Below are positions 1-13,291 of a stretch of 64,000 nt of DNA, piece after piece. The stretch is from Nissolia schottii (lineage: Eukaryota > Streptophyta > Magnoliopsida > Fabales > Fabaceae). The stretch is taken from assembly GCA_003254905.1 (NCBI GenBank), contig QANU01067059.1:213869-277868 (forward strand), read 5' to 3'. Numbering within the stretch: position 1 is the stretch's first letter; each line of letters starts with the position of its first letter. Both the position numbers and the translations under genes were made by a program. A model generated the notes under the pieces. It made no database searches. It worked only from the letters and a program-made list of their open reading frames with translations, and was not told where the DNA came from.

Positions 1-184
1 TATAATGAGTTTTACGATAAGGGAATTACCTTACAAAGTAAATCTCATAAGGACGTGTCTTTTCTAATTTCAACAGCTAACTTTTAAAAAGGTTTAGTTC
101 TCCCAATAATATTTCATGCTCATTATTCAAGACTTAATGCAAGTCTTGTCCTTTATAAAGAGAAAATTTTTACATGCTCCATCA

Positions 185-505
185 TAGGTTTTTTTTCTAT
201 GGCTCAGTCCGGTCCTTTTAAAAGTCTACAAACCAAAATATTTTAAATATGATTAGGTCATATTATAAGAATATGATAAGCATTTTTTTATATTCAAGAA
301 TAAGAAAAAATATATGTTTATGAACAGGCCGGCTATTAGGTCTGATAGGTTTTTTTATTGCCTAAGGCCTGACGTATTTAGCCAAAAAGATTTTTTTTTA
401 AAAAAGTTGGCCTACCTTGTTTATTAAATGGACAAGACCGAACTAGGCCTTAAACGAGTCAGTCCAAAGGCCCTCAACGGGTGGCCTGATTTATTTCCAC
501 CCTTA
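185..505. mobile_element. hAT-like non-autonomous element, right part only
   Basis: The stretch contains Gly/Pro-free, GGCC-rich words (ggcctgat, aggccttaa, ggccggc) in otherwise AT-rich DNA. It ends in a sequence whose reverse complement starts TAAGGGTGGAAATAAATCAG. That resembles the TAGGGGTG... ends of hAT-type elements seen better preserved at 23455 and 44035. No matching left end or 8-bp target duplication was found, so the left end is either decayed or outside the window. Classification is an inference from end similarity only. Confidence 0.3.
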
Positions 506-3334
506 TCCCTAATATTTATCGCAGGTAGAAATTCACCCTCATCACCACTCCTCCATTGTGGGTAGAAAATTCTCCACCATCTCCATAGCCACTAGATATC
601 CACCTTCCCACTAGTATGCACGAGGATTCTAAAAATATATTTTCAATAATAAAAATTTAAAAAAAATGTTTGATTAACTCATAAAGTTCTTTGCTCTTAG
701 TTTTGTTGTGAACATTATTAAGAGTTAAGGACAATCATGGAAAATTATACGTTGCAATTTCGAGAGTGAAGTCAAAAAGTGGTTCAAAAATGTTGATTTT
801 GAATTAAAATGAAGATTCAAGTAATTCAAAGAAGGAGATGAGTATTTAGTCACAATTTGTTTCTGTAATTCTTACTTAATTTCATACACCTTTATTTCCT
901 AAAATTCCTTGTACTACCATCAACCTTAAGGATAAATCGTCATGGAATCTAATACAAAGATAACATAAAACTTGTGGACGGGAAGTTCCACAACTTTTCT
1001 CTTCATTTAACTTTTTTTGGGACTGCCTACAACCCCTGCAAGAGGTTTAAGTAGTCCGTAAAATGTATTCACTTCTCATGTCACATAATGCAAGGCACAA
1101 ATTTCAATTGATGAAAATGTGTGTATACTTTCACCAAAAATTGATGAGAATTATGAATTACGTAAATCGTTTCGAGGGCTTATTACAGAAGTAAGCTTTG
1201 TGATTGGTGAAAAAATGGATCAAATGAACAAATATATCAGGGTCAAAATAAGGAATGATAAACAAAATCCCTAATACCTAAATTACCTAGCATACATGAT
1301 GCGCAAAATTTCTTTTAACCAAACATGCAAAATACTTTTAGGGATAGCAAAGATGATAGGAATGGCAAAGTAGTGGACAACAGTGACAGGCAAGCAACTC
1401 AAATACTGATGCGATGGAGCAGCATGCATAGCGGAGCAACGACGCGATGACTAGCAAAGTATTGGCACGATGGTGATAGTGGTTGGTGCCAAAAAGAGTA
1501 CGTCATGGATGAACATGGCCAGCCTAGTGAGTAGCAGACAGTGGCAAACAGGTTAGACTCTTAGAGTATGTCTTAGAATCTTGAGTTTAGTATTAGGGTT
1601 TCCACTATTCATTTAGGTGGAGTTTTTTTTTGTCAAGTATGGTTGAGTTAGGGTTTTGAGTTTTGGGGGGTTGAGTTGAGAAGAAATATTATATGGGGCT
1701 TAAAATATCATAAGAAATATTATTTTAGTAGGCATTTTATTTTTTATTTATTAAAAGTAATATAAGAAATATAATAAATATGAAATTACTTAATTACCCA
1801 TCAGGTTCGAGTATTCATGGGTTGGTAGTATGTTTTCATCCTCGTCTCATTTTTACCTACGGGCGGACTTTTGTTTCCATCCCCATTCCCACGAAAAAAA
1901 TATCATAGCATTTGAGTACTTATTATCAAGTATTTTTGCGAATATCCATACGATCAGATCTCCATTGTCATTTCTAGTTGATGGTTGTCTAAAAATTTGG
2001 GTGTATCATTTATAAAATTTGATTTCTACACCATAAGCAATTATTATAAGTGATTAATATCTAATATGCACTCATGATTTGTTTATTTCTAGTGATTAAT
2101 TATCTAATTTTATTTTTTTTTGTGTTCTCTAAAATGGAGCTAGGTGAATGGAGAAAGGATGATCATGCGGGATTCAATTTCATACCCAACACCAACAATC
2201 CATTGGCACAAGAATAAAAAAAATGTGCCACTTGAGCATTAAAATGTTAATCCATTAGCATGCGGGGTTCATTGCCTATTTGATCCATTTTAACTCTTCA
2301 AAATATTAAAATGGCAAGCATTTTCTATTCTCTTTTCAACAACAATGGCCAGCCTGAGAAAGAAGTGGGAGATTGTAATTGGGCCATACGGTCACCTCGT
2401 TGAGCCTAATACATTAAAGAAAATGTTTCGGTGCTCCATCAATTTTCTTTTGCGTCAGGCCCAATAAAAACAGACGCATCACAAATTAGTTTAAATATGT
2501 TTCTTTGGAGTATTTTACATGCTCCCATGATTTTTAAAGATAGTTATTTTGTGAGATCAATCACTTTTAAACTATGATTGGTCTAATGCTAAGAGATCTG
2601 GGTAGTATACATGAGGTTTTAGGTTTAAACCTCATTAAATATAATATATGAAGTACCAAAAAAATATTATCTACCCGAAAGAATAATGGTTAATTCTTCT
2701 TAGAGTTTGAGCTCACTGAAATGAGTATATTTCTGGTCCCGAGTCCTTCTCCATATATACACTGTTAATAATCAAACTTATAATTATATGCTTAAGGAAC
2801 TCGACTAACTACCAACTATGTTAGGCTTCGTGATTGCATGCGTATTTTTAGTAGTGATGATATGTATGTGAAAAAATACTTTATTGTTGATAGGTCTCAC
2901 CATAACCATAAGATGCTTACCACTTTTTGGTTTAACCTAGTCAAAAGGTTCTTTTAATACACTTTTTCAAAGGGAAAAAAAATGTCATGCGCTTTAGCTT
3001 TTATAGGTGTTTTAATTTTCAAACCTACAAAGCTACCTGGTTTATAGGAACGTTGATGATCAATCTGCAAAATATATTATACGGAAAACATGCAGATGAA
3101 ATTATTTACGATGAATTGGCAGTGTGTAATACAACCCAAAAAAATTTTTGCTGGGAAAACAAATTATAAAGCCAAAGATATTACATTTCAAATAATCCAA
3201 AAAATTACACAAGATGAGATAATTAAGGGGCATGAAATGATACGAATGACCAAAGCAAAAAAATGGAAATCATTTTCATGTGACTTCCAATTAGGAATTT
3301 CAAGTGCCATTAATTTTTAATTTACCCCATTGCA
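506..3334. other. AT-rich intergenic DNA, no gene seen
   Basis: Only short open frames without protein-like composition or splice-site support are present. No recognised repeat ends were found. Confidence 0.6.
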
Positions 3335-3646
3335 CTAGCTCTCATGGTTCATTTTCCCATACTTGTTTTTAATCCAATGTTGAAGCCCTCTTCTAATAGA
3401 AGCATTCACTTTCCTCTCCTTTTCAAAGGACTTGTGCTTTTCCATCCTCCCCTGCCTCCTCATCTCCAACCCCTTCGAACATTTTGCGCCGCCGTGAGAT
3501 GCCGTGGAGGACGGCACTTCAACCTTCCGGCGATGGTAACGAATGCAGTTGTTCTCGATGCCCCAATTGCTGACATAACCAGGACCAACGTAATGGCCAA
3601 ACCCCTTCTCAAGCATCTTGCTCTCTATGTATGCAATTTCCTCCAT
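3335..3646 (-). CDS. Unassigned open frame, possible gene fragment
   Basis: A 103-codon open frame on the minus strand starts at 3646. It lies in a local GC-rich patch (about 3440-3610) that stands out from the AT-rich surroundings. The first half has a protein-like composition (MEEIAYIESKMLEKGFGHYV, then Trp, Cys, Tyr). The second half is very basic and rich in Lys, Arg and Glu. I recognise no domain. No signal peptide or membrane segment is evident. An opposing plus-strand frame of similar length covers the same bases, so openness alone is weak evidence. It may be a captured or decayed gene fragment rather than a working gene. Confidence 0.2.
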   Translation of the reverse strand: MEEIAYIESKMLEKGFGHYVGPGYVSNWGIENNCIRYHRRKVEVPSSTASHGGAKCSKGLEMRRQGRMEKHKSFEKERKVNASIRRGLQHWIKNKYGKMNHES

Positions 3647-5369
3647 CCAAAACTATATATTCTGTGGTGGTGATGGTTGACGAGGTTTTAAGGTTTTTCT
3701 TTTCCCCTTTTTTTACTTTGGTTAAGGTTCCATGTATTTAACATTTATAATATGTGCATGTAAGTTGTGAAATTTGTTTGGGGACAAAGATAATTCTAAA
3801 AATGCGACTAGGTACAACCTTGTTTTTGAAGGGTATGACGTTTCGTTGACTAAAAATATAGAATTTGATATTTTTGGGGAGGAGAGACAAAGCTTTGTCA
3901 TATAGAAATAGTTTAATATTAAGGATTCAAGTTCAATGTATTGTCATTGTTAAAAAAAAAAATGTACACCGTTGTTGTGCTTCTTTCGTGTGATGGATTC
4001 ATAAGCTTAAGAGATGGGTAGAGAATGACAACTCCAACTAAGGTGTCTTAAACAAAAGAATAAATAAGTGGAAAATGAATCCTCTCAAATAAGTGTGATA
4101 TCTTATTATTAATTAAGAAAACGAGACTCATATATGATATAAACAACAAAGATATTAATGGTAACATATTAAATTTGATTTTGATAGACAAAAAATTCAA
4201 TTAGGATAATTTATTCTCATGTAACATTTATGGTAAAAAGGATGAGGATCCTTTCATGTTCAAAATGAAGATGAGAGAGTCATGTTTACATCTCTATCTT
4301 TCGCGAGATGATCCAAGATCATATTAATATAAAATAATCTCGTTAATGTATGGTTGAAACATAAACATGAGACTCTCCTTCGTATTCATTTTTAACATGA
4401 GAATATCTTCTGTAGAATCATTTTGGGAGGAAATTTGGGACCGCTCTTTTTATCTATTTTCTCTTTCTTTCTCCTTTTACCTTCTTGTTTGTGTGTTCTT
4501 ACTAGTGCTCGGACCCGTGGGATGCACGGGTAATGAATTATTTTCTAATGAATTATAACTTATTATATTATTGATAAAATGATGATTGCATTTTATTGTG
4601 AATACAAAATATTATTTACTGTACGTTAGATATGAAAATGTTAGTCAATTTTAGCTAATGAACTTTGGACTTCAACTTTAGTCATTTTTACTAAACATTT
4701 TAATGTTTCGTTTATTATATATTTTATTTGAAAATGTTGAGGCATTTGGTAAGAGTCTTCCATAAGACAGTATCTTAAACCATTAGTTTATTAAATAAGT
4801 TTTTAAAAAATTATAACAGTATTTTTAGAAAATGATAAGACAGAAAAATGAACCATAATTCATATATTTCACGTATTAAATACGTAAAAGATTAAAAAAA
4901 TAATTACCTGATATATATTTGTTTTCAAATTCAAATATTCGAATGTAATTAAATTTTAACTTTGTAAAAATACAATAATATATGTCAAGTTTTTGAAATT
5001 GAAGACATTGGACAAACAAAAACACTGAAAAAGCTTCTGGTGAATGTCAACCGTTGTGATCATTTACTTGAAGCACAATCTGCACACAACTTAAAACAAA
5101 ATTGTATAATTAGCTACCAATCTCAACCATACCTTCTTCCATGTAGCACAAATACAAATATTTCACCCATTAGTGATAGGCCAAATCAGGCTAGCCTCAA
5201 TGAAATTACTAAAATGTTGTACTTTTGCCATAATGGAGTAATTAGAGGAGGAGAAGAAAAACTCAAGCAAAATAGTCAAACACACGTCACATAGAAATTA
5301 AAGCTTGCAGGGGATAAAGCCCATGTCCTATCCACATGTTGCCGCAAAAATGCAAAATAGTTAATTGAA
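3647..5369. other. AT-rich intergenic DNA, no gene seen
   Basis: Short open frames only. Nothing in this stretch could be tied to a known family. Confidence 0.55.
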
Positions 5370-7508
5370 TACGACTCAACTCAAATGGACACCAATTGCC
5401 CTTCCTACAACTTGAATCGGGATCTCTCGACCACTAGTGGACAGGAAATTCCTCATCCAGTGCAAAAGCTTCTTGCCAACCTTATCTTTGATAGTGTTGA
5501 ATGCTTGCTTCTTTGACTCGTGGATAATGGATGGGAGACTGAAATATTTATCTTGGGTTCCAATATATATGTTGAATATTTAATTTAGATGTTATCCCCT
5601 CTTTAATCTGCAGAGGGGTATTTTTGCTAAAAAGATTGAAGATTTATTGAAATTTATCACCCGACCACTGATATTTCGATATGTGTTCAGTATCTCAATA
5701 ATAGTGGTGCATTCCTCCTTAGTAGCACTACACATAAGAATGAAGTCTTTTCCAAATGATAAATGAGAAATAGTTGGGCTCTGCCAACAAACTCTGACTC
5801 CATGAGTAGCACCTCTTCTTTTTGCTTGGTAGAGTAGAAAAGAAAGACCTTGAAAAGAAAGAACTTCAACACAAAATAGGAAGAGATAAGGAGATAGGGA
5901 ATAGCCCTGCCTTAGGCCACCGCCAAGTCGAAACAACCCATAGGATTTCCCTTCTACCACTAGTGAATAAGAGACCGTAGTGACACATTCTTTTACCCAT
6001 TGCGTCCAACAAGGACAAAATCCTAGCTTTTCCATTGTAAACTAGAGAAAAATCTTATTTGACCTCATCATAAGCTTTTAACTTGTTAAGTTTGATAGCC
6101 ATTTCACATGTGCCATGTCTCTTGTTCTTGAGGTGATGCACGCTTCCATGGGCTACCAAGATATTATCAGAGATCAACCGAACCTTTGCAAAGGGACTTT
6201 GGTTAGCACTAATTAGTCGGTTCATTAGCTGTTGCAGTCTATAAGCAAGGATTTTAGAGATAAATTTGTAAAAGACTGAGCATAAACTTATAGGCCTGAT
6301 CTGGATCATAGATGTTGCATTAGAAATTTTCGAGATAAGTCAAATGTATGTGTGGTTGAAACTTCGCAGCAAACGACTCTTTGAGAAGAAACTTTTAACC
6401 CAACCAAACTATAAGGACTGAAAGAATTCAACGGTAAATCCATCATCCCCCAGGGCTCCTATGGCATAGGTTGGAAACATGGCTCATTTTATTTATCCGA
6501 ATGAGAGTACTGGCTGGGTTAAGACTTTGTTCATCCCACGAGTGACCTTAGAAGGAAAGTTTTGCATGAGTTGACAAGGGTCTGCATGACTATTAGAAAT
6601 GATAAGGTCTTCAAAATATTCCTAATCCTTTTGAGAAATCCCCCGCATTATTATCGGAGCACTAGCTTCCATTACTGTTGACTAATCTCCAAACTTTATT
6701 CTTTCCATTCCTGGATCGATGTTTTGCGTGAAAGAATTTAGTGTTTTGATCGCCCAACAGAGCCAATTAATATGGTTTTCTCCTTCCAATATCTCTCCTA
6801 TTGGGAGCAAGCTTCAACTAGCTCCTACTCGAGCTTTAAGATTTCCAGTTGGTTGTTGGCTCCCCTATCAGTCTTCAAATCTCAGAGCTTCTCCCTCAGA
6901 GAGTTGAATTTGTGAGTGAAAATTAAGAGAGGATTCTTGTTGCTATAACGGGCAAGTTCATGTTGACATGCCTTCAACTTCTGAGCCAATTGAAACATAC
7001 TTCTGCCATCTTCAGTATGGGCCCAAGTGGTAATGTTAATATTACGTGAGGTTGCAATTTGAGTTGTCCACCCTCTTTCTCTTCTTGCGATGTAATGGCA
7101 TTGAAATTGCCAGTAACCCCATAGTGCGCAATCTATTGATCCATGAGTTGGAGGATACTATCATATTGTGGTTCGCATACCCCATCATCACTATGTAAGT
7201 GAACTCCAAAACCTATTGATTCTACCATCCAACTAAATTGAATAAAGAACTCGTTGTATTCTTTGATCATAATTATTGAGCGTCGTCTTTCTAAGCTAGA
7301 GCAAGATCCCTCACCAATTCCAATAGGATTGACACAAAATTGGTTATTGAAACCACATTTATGAAGCGTAGTTGTAACATGGTTAGTTTGGTTCTTTGTT
7401 TCACAAAGAAATAGAACATTAGGAGAGTAGGCTGTGACAAGTTCTTTGAAGACTCTGAGCTGTAAGGGCTTGACCGATCCCCCTACGATTCCAAGCAATC
7501 ATCTTCAT
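5370..7508 (-). pseudogene. Degenerate L1-type LINE, ORF2 (endonuclease and reverse transcriptase)
   Basis: Broken ORF2 of a non-LTR retrotransposon, read on the minus strand. The likely original start is the ATG at 7508 (MKMIAWNRRGIG..., the usual beginning of the endonuclease domain). A frameshift follows within about 15 codons, and the frame 7498-7133 continues with ...KELVTAYSPNVLFLCETKN. Reverse transcriptase blocks follow: IRPISLCSVFYKFISKILAY (around 6300-6240) and GLRQGYSLSPYLFLFCVEVL (around 5920-5860). The catalytic box reads SFGKDF where FADD is expected, so the active site is lost. The segment near 5560-5390 (LPSIIHESKKQAF ... GREIPIQVVGRAI) matches the region after the polymerase. 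The C-terminal zinc-knuckle part and the 3' tail were not found. Several stops and frameshifts make this a dead copy. The family call is secure; exact ends are not. Confidence 0.85.
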
Positions 7509-7880
7509 ATCCTAGCAGCACTAAAGAATGGGAGAGGAGAGAGGTCGATTCAACAGGGGAAGGATTCTTATTACAACAAAGCACAAAGCTAATTAACGGG
7601 GTTCATCGGGGCGCTGTAGAGGTGGTGAGCTATGAATGGCAAAGGAAGAGAAGGTGTTGTGCAGTGGCGGTCTGGCACCAATGTACGAGGGCGACAGAGT
7701 AGAAGCGAAGAAGCATCCACATAGAGGCGATGAAAAGCAGAACGCAATGAGGCGCCACAGAAACAAAACGCATGTTTCCGACGAGGTAGATGAATGCACA
7801 ATGGCGAGATGGGTTGATTTACAATCGTGAGCGCCTGGTAGGTGATACAGTGGCGCTGCTAGGGTTTCTTTCAATGGTTC
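7509..7880 (-). other. GC-richer leader upstream of the LINE ORF2
   Basis: This patch is clearly richer in G and C than its surroundings. On the minus strand it reads AAACCCTAGCAGCGCC near 7865, a composition common in plant 5' leaders, and it runs directly into the LINE start at 7508. Opposing open frames of 60-95 codons occur on both strands, none recognisable. It may be the LINE 5' leader or remains of ORF1. Confidence 0.3.
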
Positions 7881-8012
7881 TAAGGCTTTTTGAGAAGGGC
7901 ATTTGTTTGAGAGTAATGAGTATAATCATCTATTGATTTGAGGCTAATAGGATATAATGATTCCCACTGCATGGTTTCTAAATTCTTTTGTGATAAATAA
8001 AAAATAATTAAA

Positions 8013-8400
8013 GGTGGTTTTTCAAATATCTTATGAGATGAATAACCTATGTCACTTTATTTATCTATTTTTATAATTTTTACAACTAAATTCATCGAAT
8101 TTTGTTATCATTTCATGTTGTATGTGATGATAATAAATTTTTCATTAGTCAAATCATTGAAATAGCCAAATTATAAGAGGTTATAAGATTTGCAGATCAT
8201 TTGAGCTTACAATACACCTCTCTACAAATAGTGAATTGAAAAATATTAATTTATCACATTAGATCATATAATCCATCAATATGCCATACTAGATCATGAA
8301 ATGATAATAAAATTAAATGAATTTAGTTATAAAAATTATAAAAAATGAATAAATTAAGTGACATGGGATATTTATCCCATAAGCTATGTGAAAAACCACC
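8013..8400. mobile_element. MITE with about 110-bp terminal inverted repeats, copy 1
   Basis: The left end (GGTGGTTTTTCAAATATCTT...) and the reverse complement of the right end (GGTGGTTTTTCACATAGCTT...) can be aligned for over 100 bases. Shared words include ATGTCACTT, TATAATTTTTA and AACTAAATTCAT. The 388-bp element is therefore almost entirely a hairpin. It has no coding capacity. The flanks are A-rich and a 9-bp duplication is only 6/9 conserved. A second family member lies at 13292-13664. Confidence 0.75.
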
Positions 8401-10370
8401 AAAAATCAACCATTGATTTTTGCGATTATTTAGGGTCCAATCTAATTTCTTTGTCCTCGAAAGCCAACCCGTCTCTCGTTCTAGCAGATAGGCACAAGCC
8501 GCACAATATAATTAAAAGCATAGCCTCACTAGTTGCAAGACATTTTCTAGATTTGTTCATATTGGCCGAGCTTCGGGTGCCATTGCCCTCGGTTCCACCC
8601 AAGGATAAAGGCAGATTGCATATTAGCACATTCTTGTAGCACATGCTCAGGTAGATGATAGTATGACCAAGTCTTTGTGAAACATCATATTTGAATTGAA
8701 TTTTTTGTATATAACAAAAAAAAAAAACTAAATAAACAATAAAAAAATAAAAAGGAGAGAAAAAGAAAGGTGGAGATGAAAGACAATGGGCTATGGACAA
8801 GAGTAAGTAAACTTATTATTGGCATGACAGTGCTTTAATTTGTGGGCTGAAATTCTTAGCTGTTGCCCCACTACATAATGACCAAATTAATTTTCTAAAA
8901 GGTTATAACTAAAAATGATCACATTATCCTAAATCTGCTCATTCCAATGAATAAAAGAATAAATTTGTCCTAAAATCCTTCATAGATATTGCGCGGCCAA
9001 GGAAAAAAAAATGATAAAATTAAATCCCTCAAATCCTTCGTTAATGTCAATAAAAGAGAAACTGCATGCCAAATCTTGGTATTCCAAAGGGATATAGAAT
9101 ATAATCCCCCTCATGTCTTCTTTAGTTCCACTAATTATGATCCGTATTATAGCATATTTTTTAATTTAATTTTGATACATAATTTTATACTATTAATTTA
9201 TTGTGTTTTTTATTAATTAAATTATTTTCAGGATATGCAATAAAATATAATTAGTTATTAGTTAATAATATAAAAATTACACTAAAAATATACGTCAAAA
9301 TCATTCTTTTTTAACAATCACTCATATAACACTTGACTTCTTTGTCCTAATAATTGATTCCAAATATTTGATGATACTAACTACCAATAGCTACTAGGAA
9401 ACTAAAGCACAACTCCAATTATTAGAACCTGTTTAGGTAGTGATTCAGACCTCAAGCTGATGCGAGTGATGGAATAATTGATCATGGTGGTATTAAAACA
9501 ATCTAGAAAATTCTCATTAGTTTCCAATTAATTTGTCTTAGCTGCAATTTTCTAGTCTTGTGTAAAACTACACCGAATCAAAACATGATATGTAAAGACT
9601 GAAAAATTTATTAGTTAATAAAAATTCAACTCAGAAAGGGGTAGTATATGGGTCAAGATAGGTAGCGTCAGGATTTTCTCCATCATTCCTATTAATTTGT
9701 CATATCCAATGTCTTCTGTCAAATTGTTGGGTGATTTAGAGTGTGTTTGCGAGTGAAGTTTAAAAGAAAATAAAATTTTTTAAGAGAATTAATTATAATT
9801 TTGATATGTAAAAGTTATAATTAAATATTTAATTTTTTTTTTAAAATTCAATTCACAAAACACATTTTTACCGACTCACTGTGACGGTAATATTTATAAT
9901 ACAAAAAACTCACATATATTACCAGTTGTGTCAGTTGGAGAAACAATATTTTGCTGAAGGGCTCATAAGGGATCATCATCAACTTTTCTCTTTCCACAAG
10001 AATCTTTAAAGGCTGATTTTTTTTTTTCTTTTCTCTCCGCAGCTTTATGGAAAAAAGGAACCTGCAAATGTAACCTTATCTATGTTAACATATCTGTTAT
10101 ATTGTTATTTTAATTAGGCTTAAAAGTGGTTTGGATGTGAAGAAAAGACCTTCAAATGTTTTGAAAGGTAGAGCGGATTAATATATTTGATGGTTTTATG
10201 TGGCTTAGAATAGGGATTGAATCTAAGTAAATTCTTTTTCGAAAATTAAATCTTTTTTAGAGTAGAAAAGTTATCTCTTAAAAACTTATAAGATATTTTC
10301 TTGTGTTCAGGGAGACAAATTTTTTAAAAAATGAATCTTTTTCAAAAATGAAAAGAGAATTTCTTTTAAA
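8401..10370. other. AT-rich intergenic DNA, no gene seen
   Basis: No recognisable coding frame or repeat boundary was identified. Short open frames have no protein-like composition. Confidence 0.55.
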
Positions 10371-10810
10371 CGATAAGAAACGTAAATAGTGAAGGAAAGA
10401 AAGAGCACACAAGATTTATACTAATTCGATTCCTAAGTGTCAGAAATCTACGTCCAGTTCTTCAAACACTCAAACCACTTTTCTTTCATAAAACTTTCAA
10501 ATACAAACAATAATGGCACCTTCCAAAAAACATCACAAAACAAACTTTCAAATACTAAGAAGCTTGAAATAAAATATCTCTCAAGCTCTCTGTTGCTCCC
10601 AAAACAAACTCTCAAATAAACTAAGTTTTTCTCACCAACGAATAGAACACAAAATCACAAATCAGAGGCTAGAAAAACAATTTAGAATAGAAGATGTTTA
10701 GAGGAGGAGCACGTGAGGAAGTATATCAGTGGTGGGCTATTTCTCTCTTTTTCTACACACATGAATGATGAAGGAGGTTTCATTTATACTTGACTTTGAG
10801 CTTAGACTGT
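10371..10810. repeat. Possible LTR-retroelement fragment
   Basis: The run from 'aaagagcacacaagatttatac' through 'ctacgtccagttcttc' looks, from memory, like a class of dispersed non-coding sequence found near plant LTR ends. No TG...CA boundaries, primer-binding site or second copy in this window support it. Treat as tentative. Confidence 0.2.
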
Positions 10811-11340
10811 TGCAACTTCTTCATGCTCGGTGCTTAAAGCTATGTCCTTCGTTCATGTCATTTTTCCCTTTCTTGTACGATTCTTACTTGATATGGCTTT
10901 CCTTTCCTTTTTGGTTTCCATGAAATCAGCTCTTCCTTTCTTGTTTCCAAGTTTTCTGTTGACATCCTTTAATGGAGGCATTTTTTCACGTTTTCCAACT
11001 TTCTTTATTTTCCTCTTTTTCCTCCATTAATCTTGCCAATCGTTGCATCACTTCTTCTTCCTTGTCTTGCTTCCCTTTAATTTCTTTCTTTCCCAAAGTT
11101 GTTTTTTGATAGCTTCCTTTTTGAATTTCTTTTAACAGTTTTATTTGTGTAGCTTCCTTCTTCGTTTTTAGAGAAACCATAACTGTAGCTATATTGCTTC
11201 CATACTTTCTTTCTTTTTCTTCTCTTCCTTCCTTTTCCAAAATGATTATGACGGTTTTGCAGCTTAGCTTCTTTCTTTATTTCCTTTTTGACCGTGGGAA
11301 GGGTGATTTTGCTTTCCAAATTTACTTTTTTGTAGACATG
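10811..11340. repeat. CT-rich low-complexity stretch
   Basis: The plus strand is dominated by tttcttt, ttccttt and tcttcc runs. The Lys/Glu-rich open frames on the minus strand are a consequence of this purine/pyrimidine bias, not a sign of a gene. Confidence 0.5.
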
Positions 11341-11534
11341 TCAGTATCAATCACTCTCCTTGATTGACTTCTCTTTTATTTTCTTTCCCATTTCCGGGTG
11401 ACATCACGTCACCTTCTCCTTCCCTCTTTTTAATTCTTTTTTCAAATTTTGTCATTATCCAATGTTTTCCTTTCTTCATATAAGATTGCACTTTCCTTTC
11501 TTTTTCTTTGCAGCTCACATCCCACTTCTTTATA

Positions 11535-11681
11535 TCCTTGACTAATCCGGGCCGACCCGGGTCGCGCACCTTGCTATGGCGGTTGAGTCTCCCAGCAGAG
11601 ATAACTGTGTTCACAAGATCTCGAACTCGGGACCTTGCTTAAGCGATACCAAGCCGCTTACCACTTGGACCAACCCCCGTT
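11535..11681 (-). mobile_element. tRNA-derived SINE
   Basis: Read on the minus strand, the head is GGGGGTTGGTCCAAGTGGTA (A-box region). About 40 bases later comes CCCGAGTTCGAGATC, which matches the pol III B-box. A GC-rich body (gcgcgacccgggtcggcccg on the minus strand) follows. This order and spacing are those of plant tRNA-related SINEs. It does not fold as a full tRNA: the 3' half of the cloverleaf is missing. The 3' end and any target duplication were not resolved. Confidence 0.65.
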
Positions 11682-12611
11682 AGTTTTCTTTTAGTTTTAT
11701 TGAAATACTTAATACGTACATTAATAAAGTTCACACAATGTTTGTCATCAAATATAATATTTGCAAATTCTAAATCAACAATATTAAAGGAAAAGTCGAG
11801 TTTCAAATGTTCCCCCAAAAAAAAAAAACTTCAAAGTGCACTTGTTTTTAATAGTTTATAATAGGTTCAACAGGTTAAAAATATAAAATATTGTGGAAAA
11901 GAAATATTTTAAATTACAAAAATAACCTTGAAAGCTTTAACATAATTAGGTGTAGAACCTGTAGAGAACATGTTGATGACGGTTAAACGCCGTTGAGATC
12001 TTCGTAATTATCTTCTTTTCCTTCCCTTCCATGGTGTCGTCGAGGTTGTCGTAGTGGAACATCGCCCTTGGAAAACCCCAACCTTGCCTCGTCCTCGTTC
12101 CAATTGAGTCTTTTGCAGTCCTGCGTCGGATTCATCAAGCGACAGTGGTGTTGATCCCTCGGCCCAAGCCTCTTGTTCATGGGTGAGGGACGCAAGGTAG
12201 AAGGTGGATAGGTTGGACTAAATAACTGAATGTAATTTCACAGGTCATAGATTTTTTTATTTTATTTTTTCTAAATTTTCACCCCCTATCGCGGTTACCA
12301 ACCAATTAACACCCCTACATCATTACCCACATTAAGCCACCACAGCGTGTGTTTTGAATAAGTTTTAATGAGCTTCTCTCTATACAAGTGGGGCATTAGT
12401 GTCTTCTCATCAGCCGGTGTGTATTTTAATTTTCTCTTACTCGCCCTGTAAGTCTTTTTCATAAATAATTTATAAAAATAAAAGATTTAAATTTAGATAG
12501 TCCATTGACATGACATTGTTTAGGGGGAAAGAATTCAAATCTAAACCAATTGTGCTATTATTCTTTGTTAGCCAAGTTGACTTTTGTTGTCCATATTTAT
12601 ATTATACACTT

Positions 12612-12661
<50 letters not shown>

Positions 12662-13291
12662 CTGAGCCATGTAACTGATCCGTAATGGAACCATGCTTTG
12701 TTGTTGCTATTGTTCAAAGGCCTAATTAAGACTTGTGAACTAATGAAATGCTCTAATTAGGAGGGTCTCTTAGCATAATGGGGCCCTAGCTAGACGGGAC
12801 GAGGGTGTGGAGATAAGTGGGATGGATGGAATTGAAATGAAGATGACCAATGAAAAGTATATGTAGCAAGCTTTGGCTACCTATAAGAACGACACGTATG
12901 TACTGTGATCTAGGAAAATGAGAGAAAAACAGAACTTTCGAACGCTCTTGGAAATCCTTGGTTCCTTCATGATCTCTTAAGCCATTGAAATGAGACTCTA
13001 GATGATATTTTTGCTTCGGATTTTATACATGATGGGGTCTTCCCTAATTTCTGTTCAAAATTTTAAGGTAAATGTGCTAGGTTTTGCCCGTTTAAGCTTA
13101 TCTTGCAAGTTAATTAACAAGTTAACTAATCCGGTTAGAGGTGTAAGTAAAGAGTGGGTACCATTCACCTTAAAAAGAAGTCTCACGGGCCACCATGTAT
13201 GAATCTCATGAATTTGAACCAAGGAAACAATTTTTCTTTTTAATCCTTTTTTAATAACACAATAGTCATGAAAATATTATATATTTTTTAG
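11682..13291. other. Intergenic DNA with a small GC patch
   Basis: The patch at 11983-12195 encodes a 70-codon minus-strand frame rich in Arg, Asp and Pro that I do not recognise and do not call as a gene. The rest is AT-rich with no coding signal, apart from the dinucleotide repeat listed separately. Confidence 0.5.
12614..12657. repeat. (AT)n microsatellite
   Basis: Uninterrupted AT dinucleotide repeat of about 22 units. Confidence 0.95.

Noticed and set aside
10986-11319. Lys/Glu-rich minus-strand frames of 80-84 codons
   Set aside because: Caused by a CT-rich low-complexity tract. Two overlapping frames show the same bias and no domain is visible.
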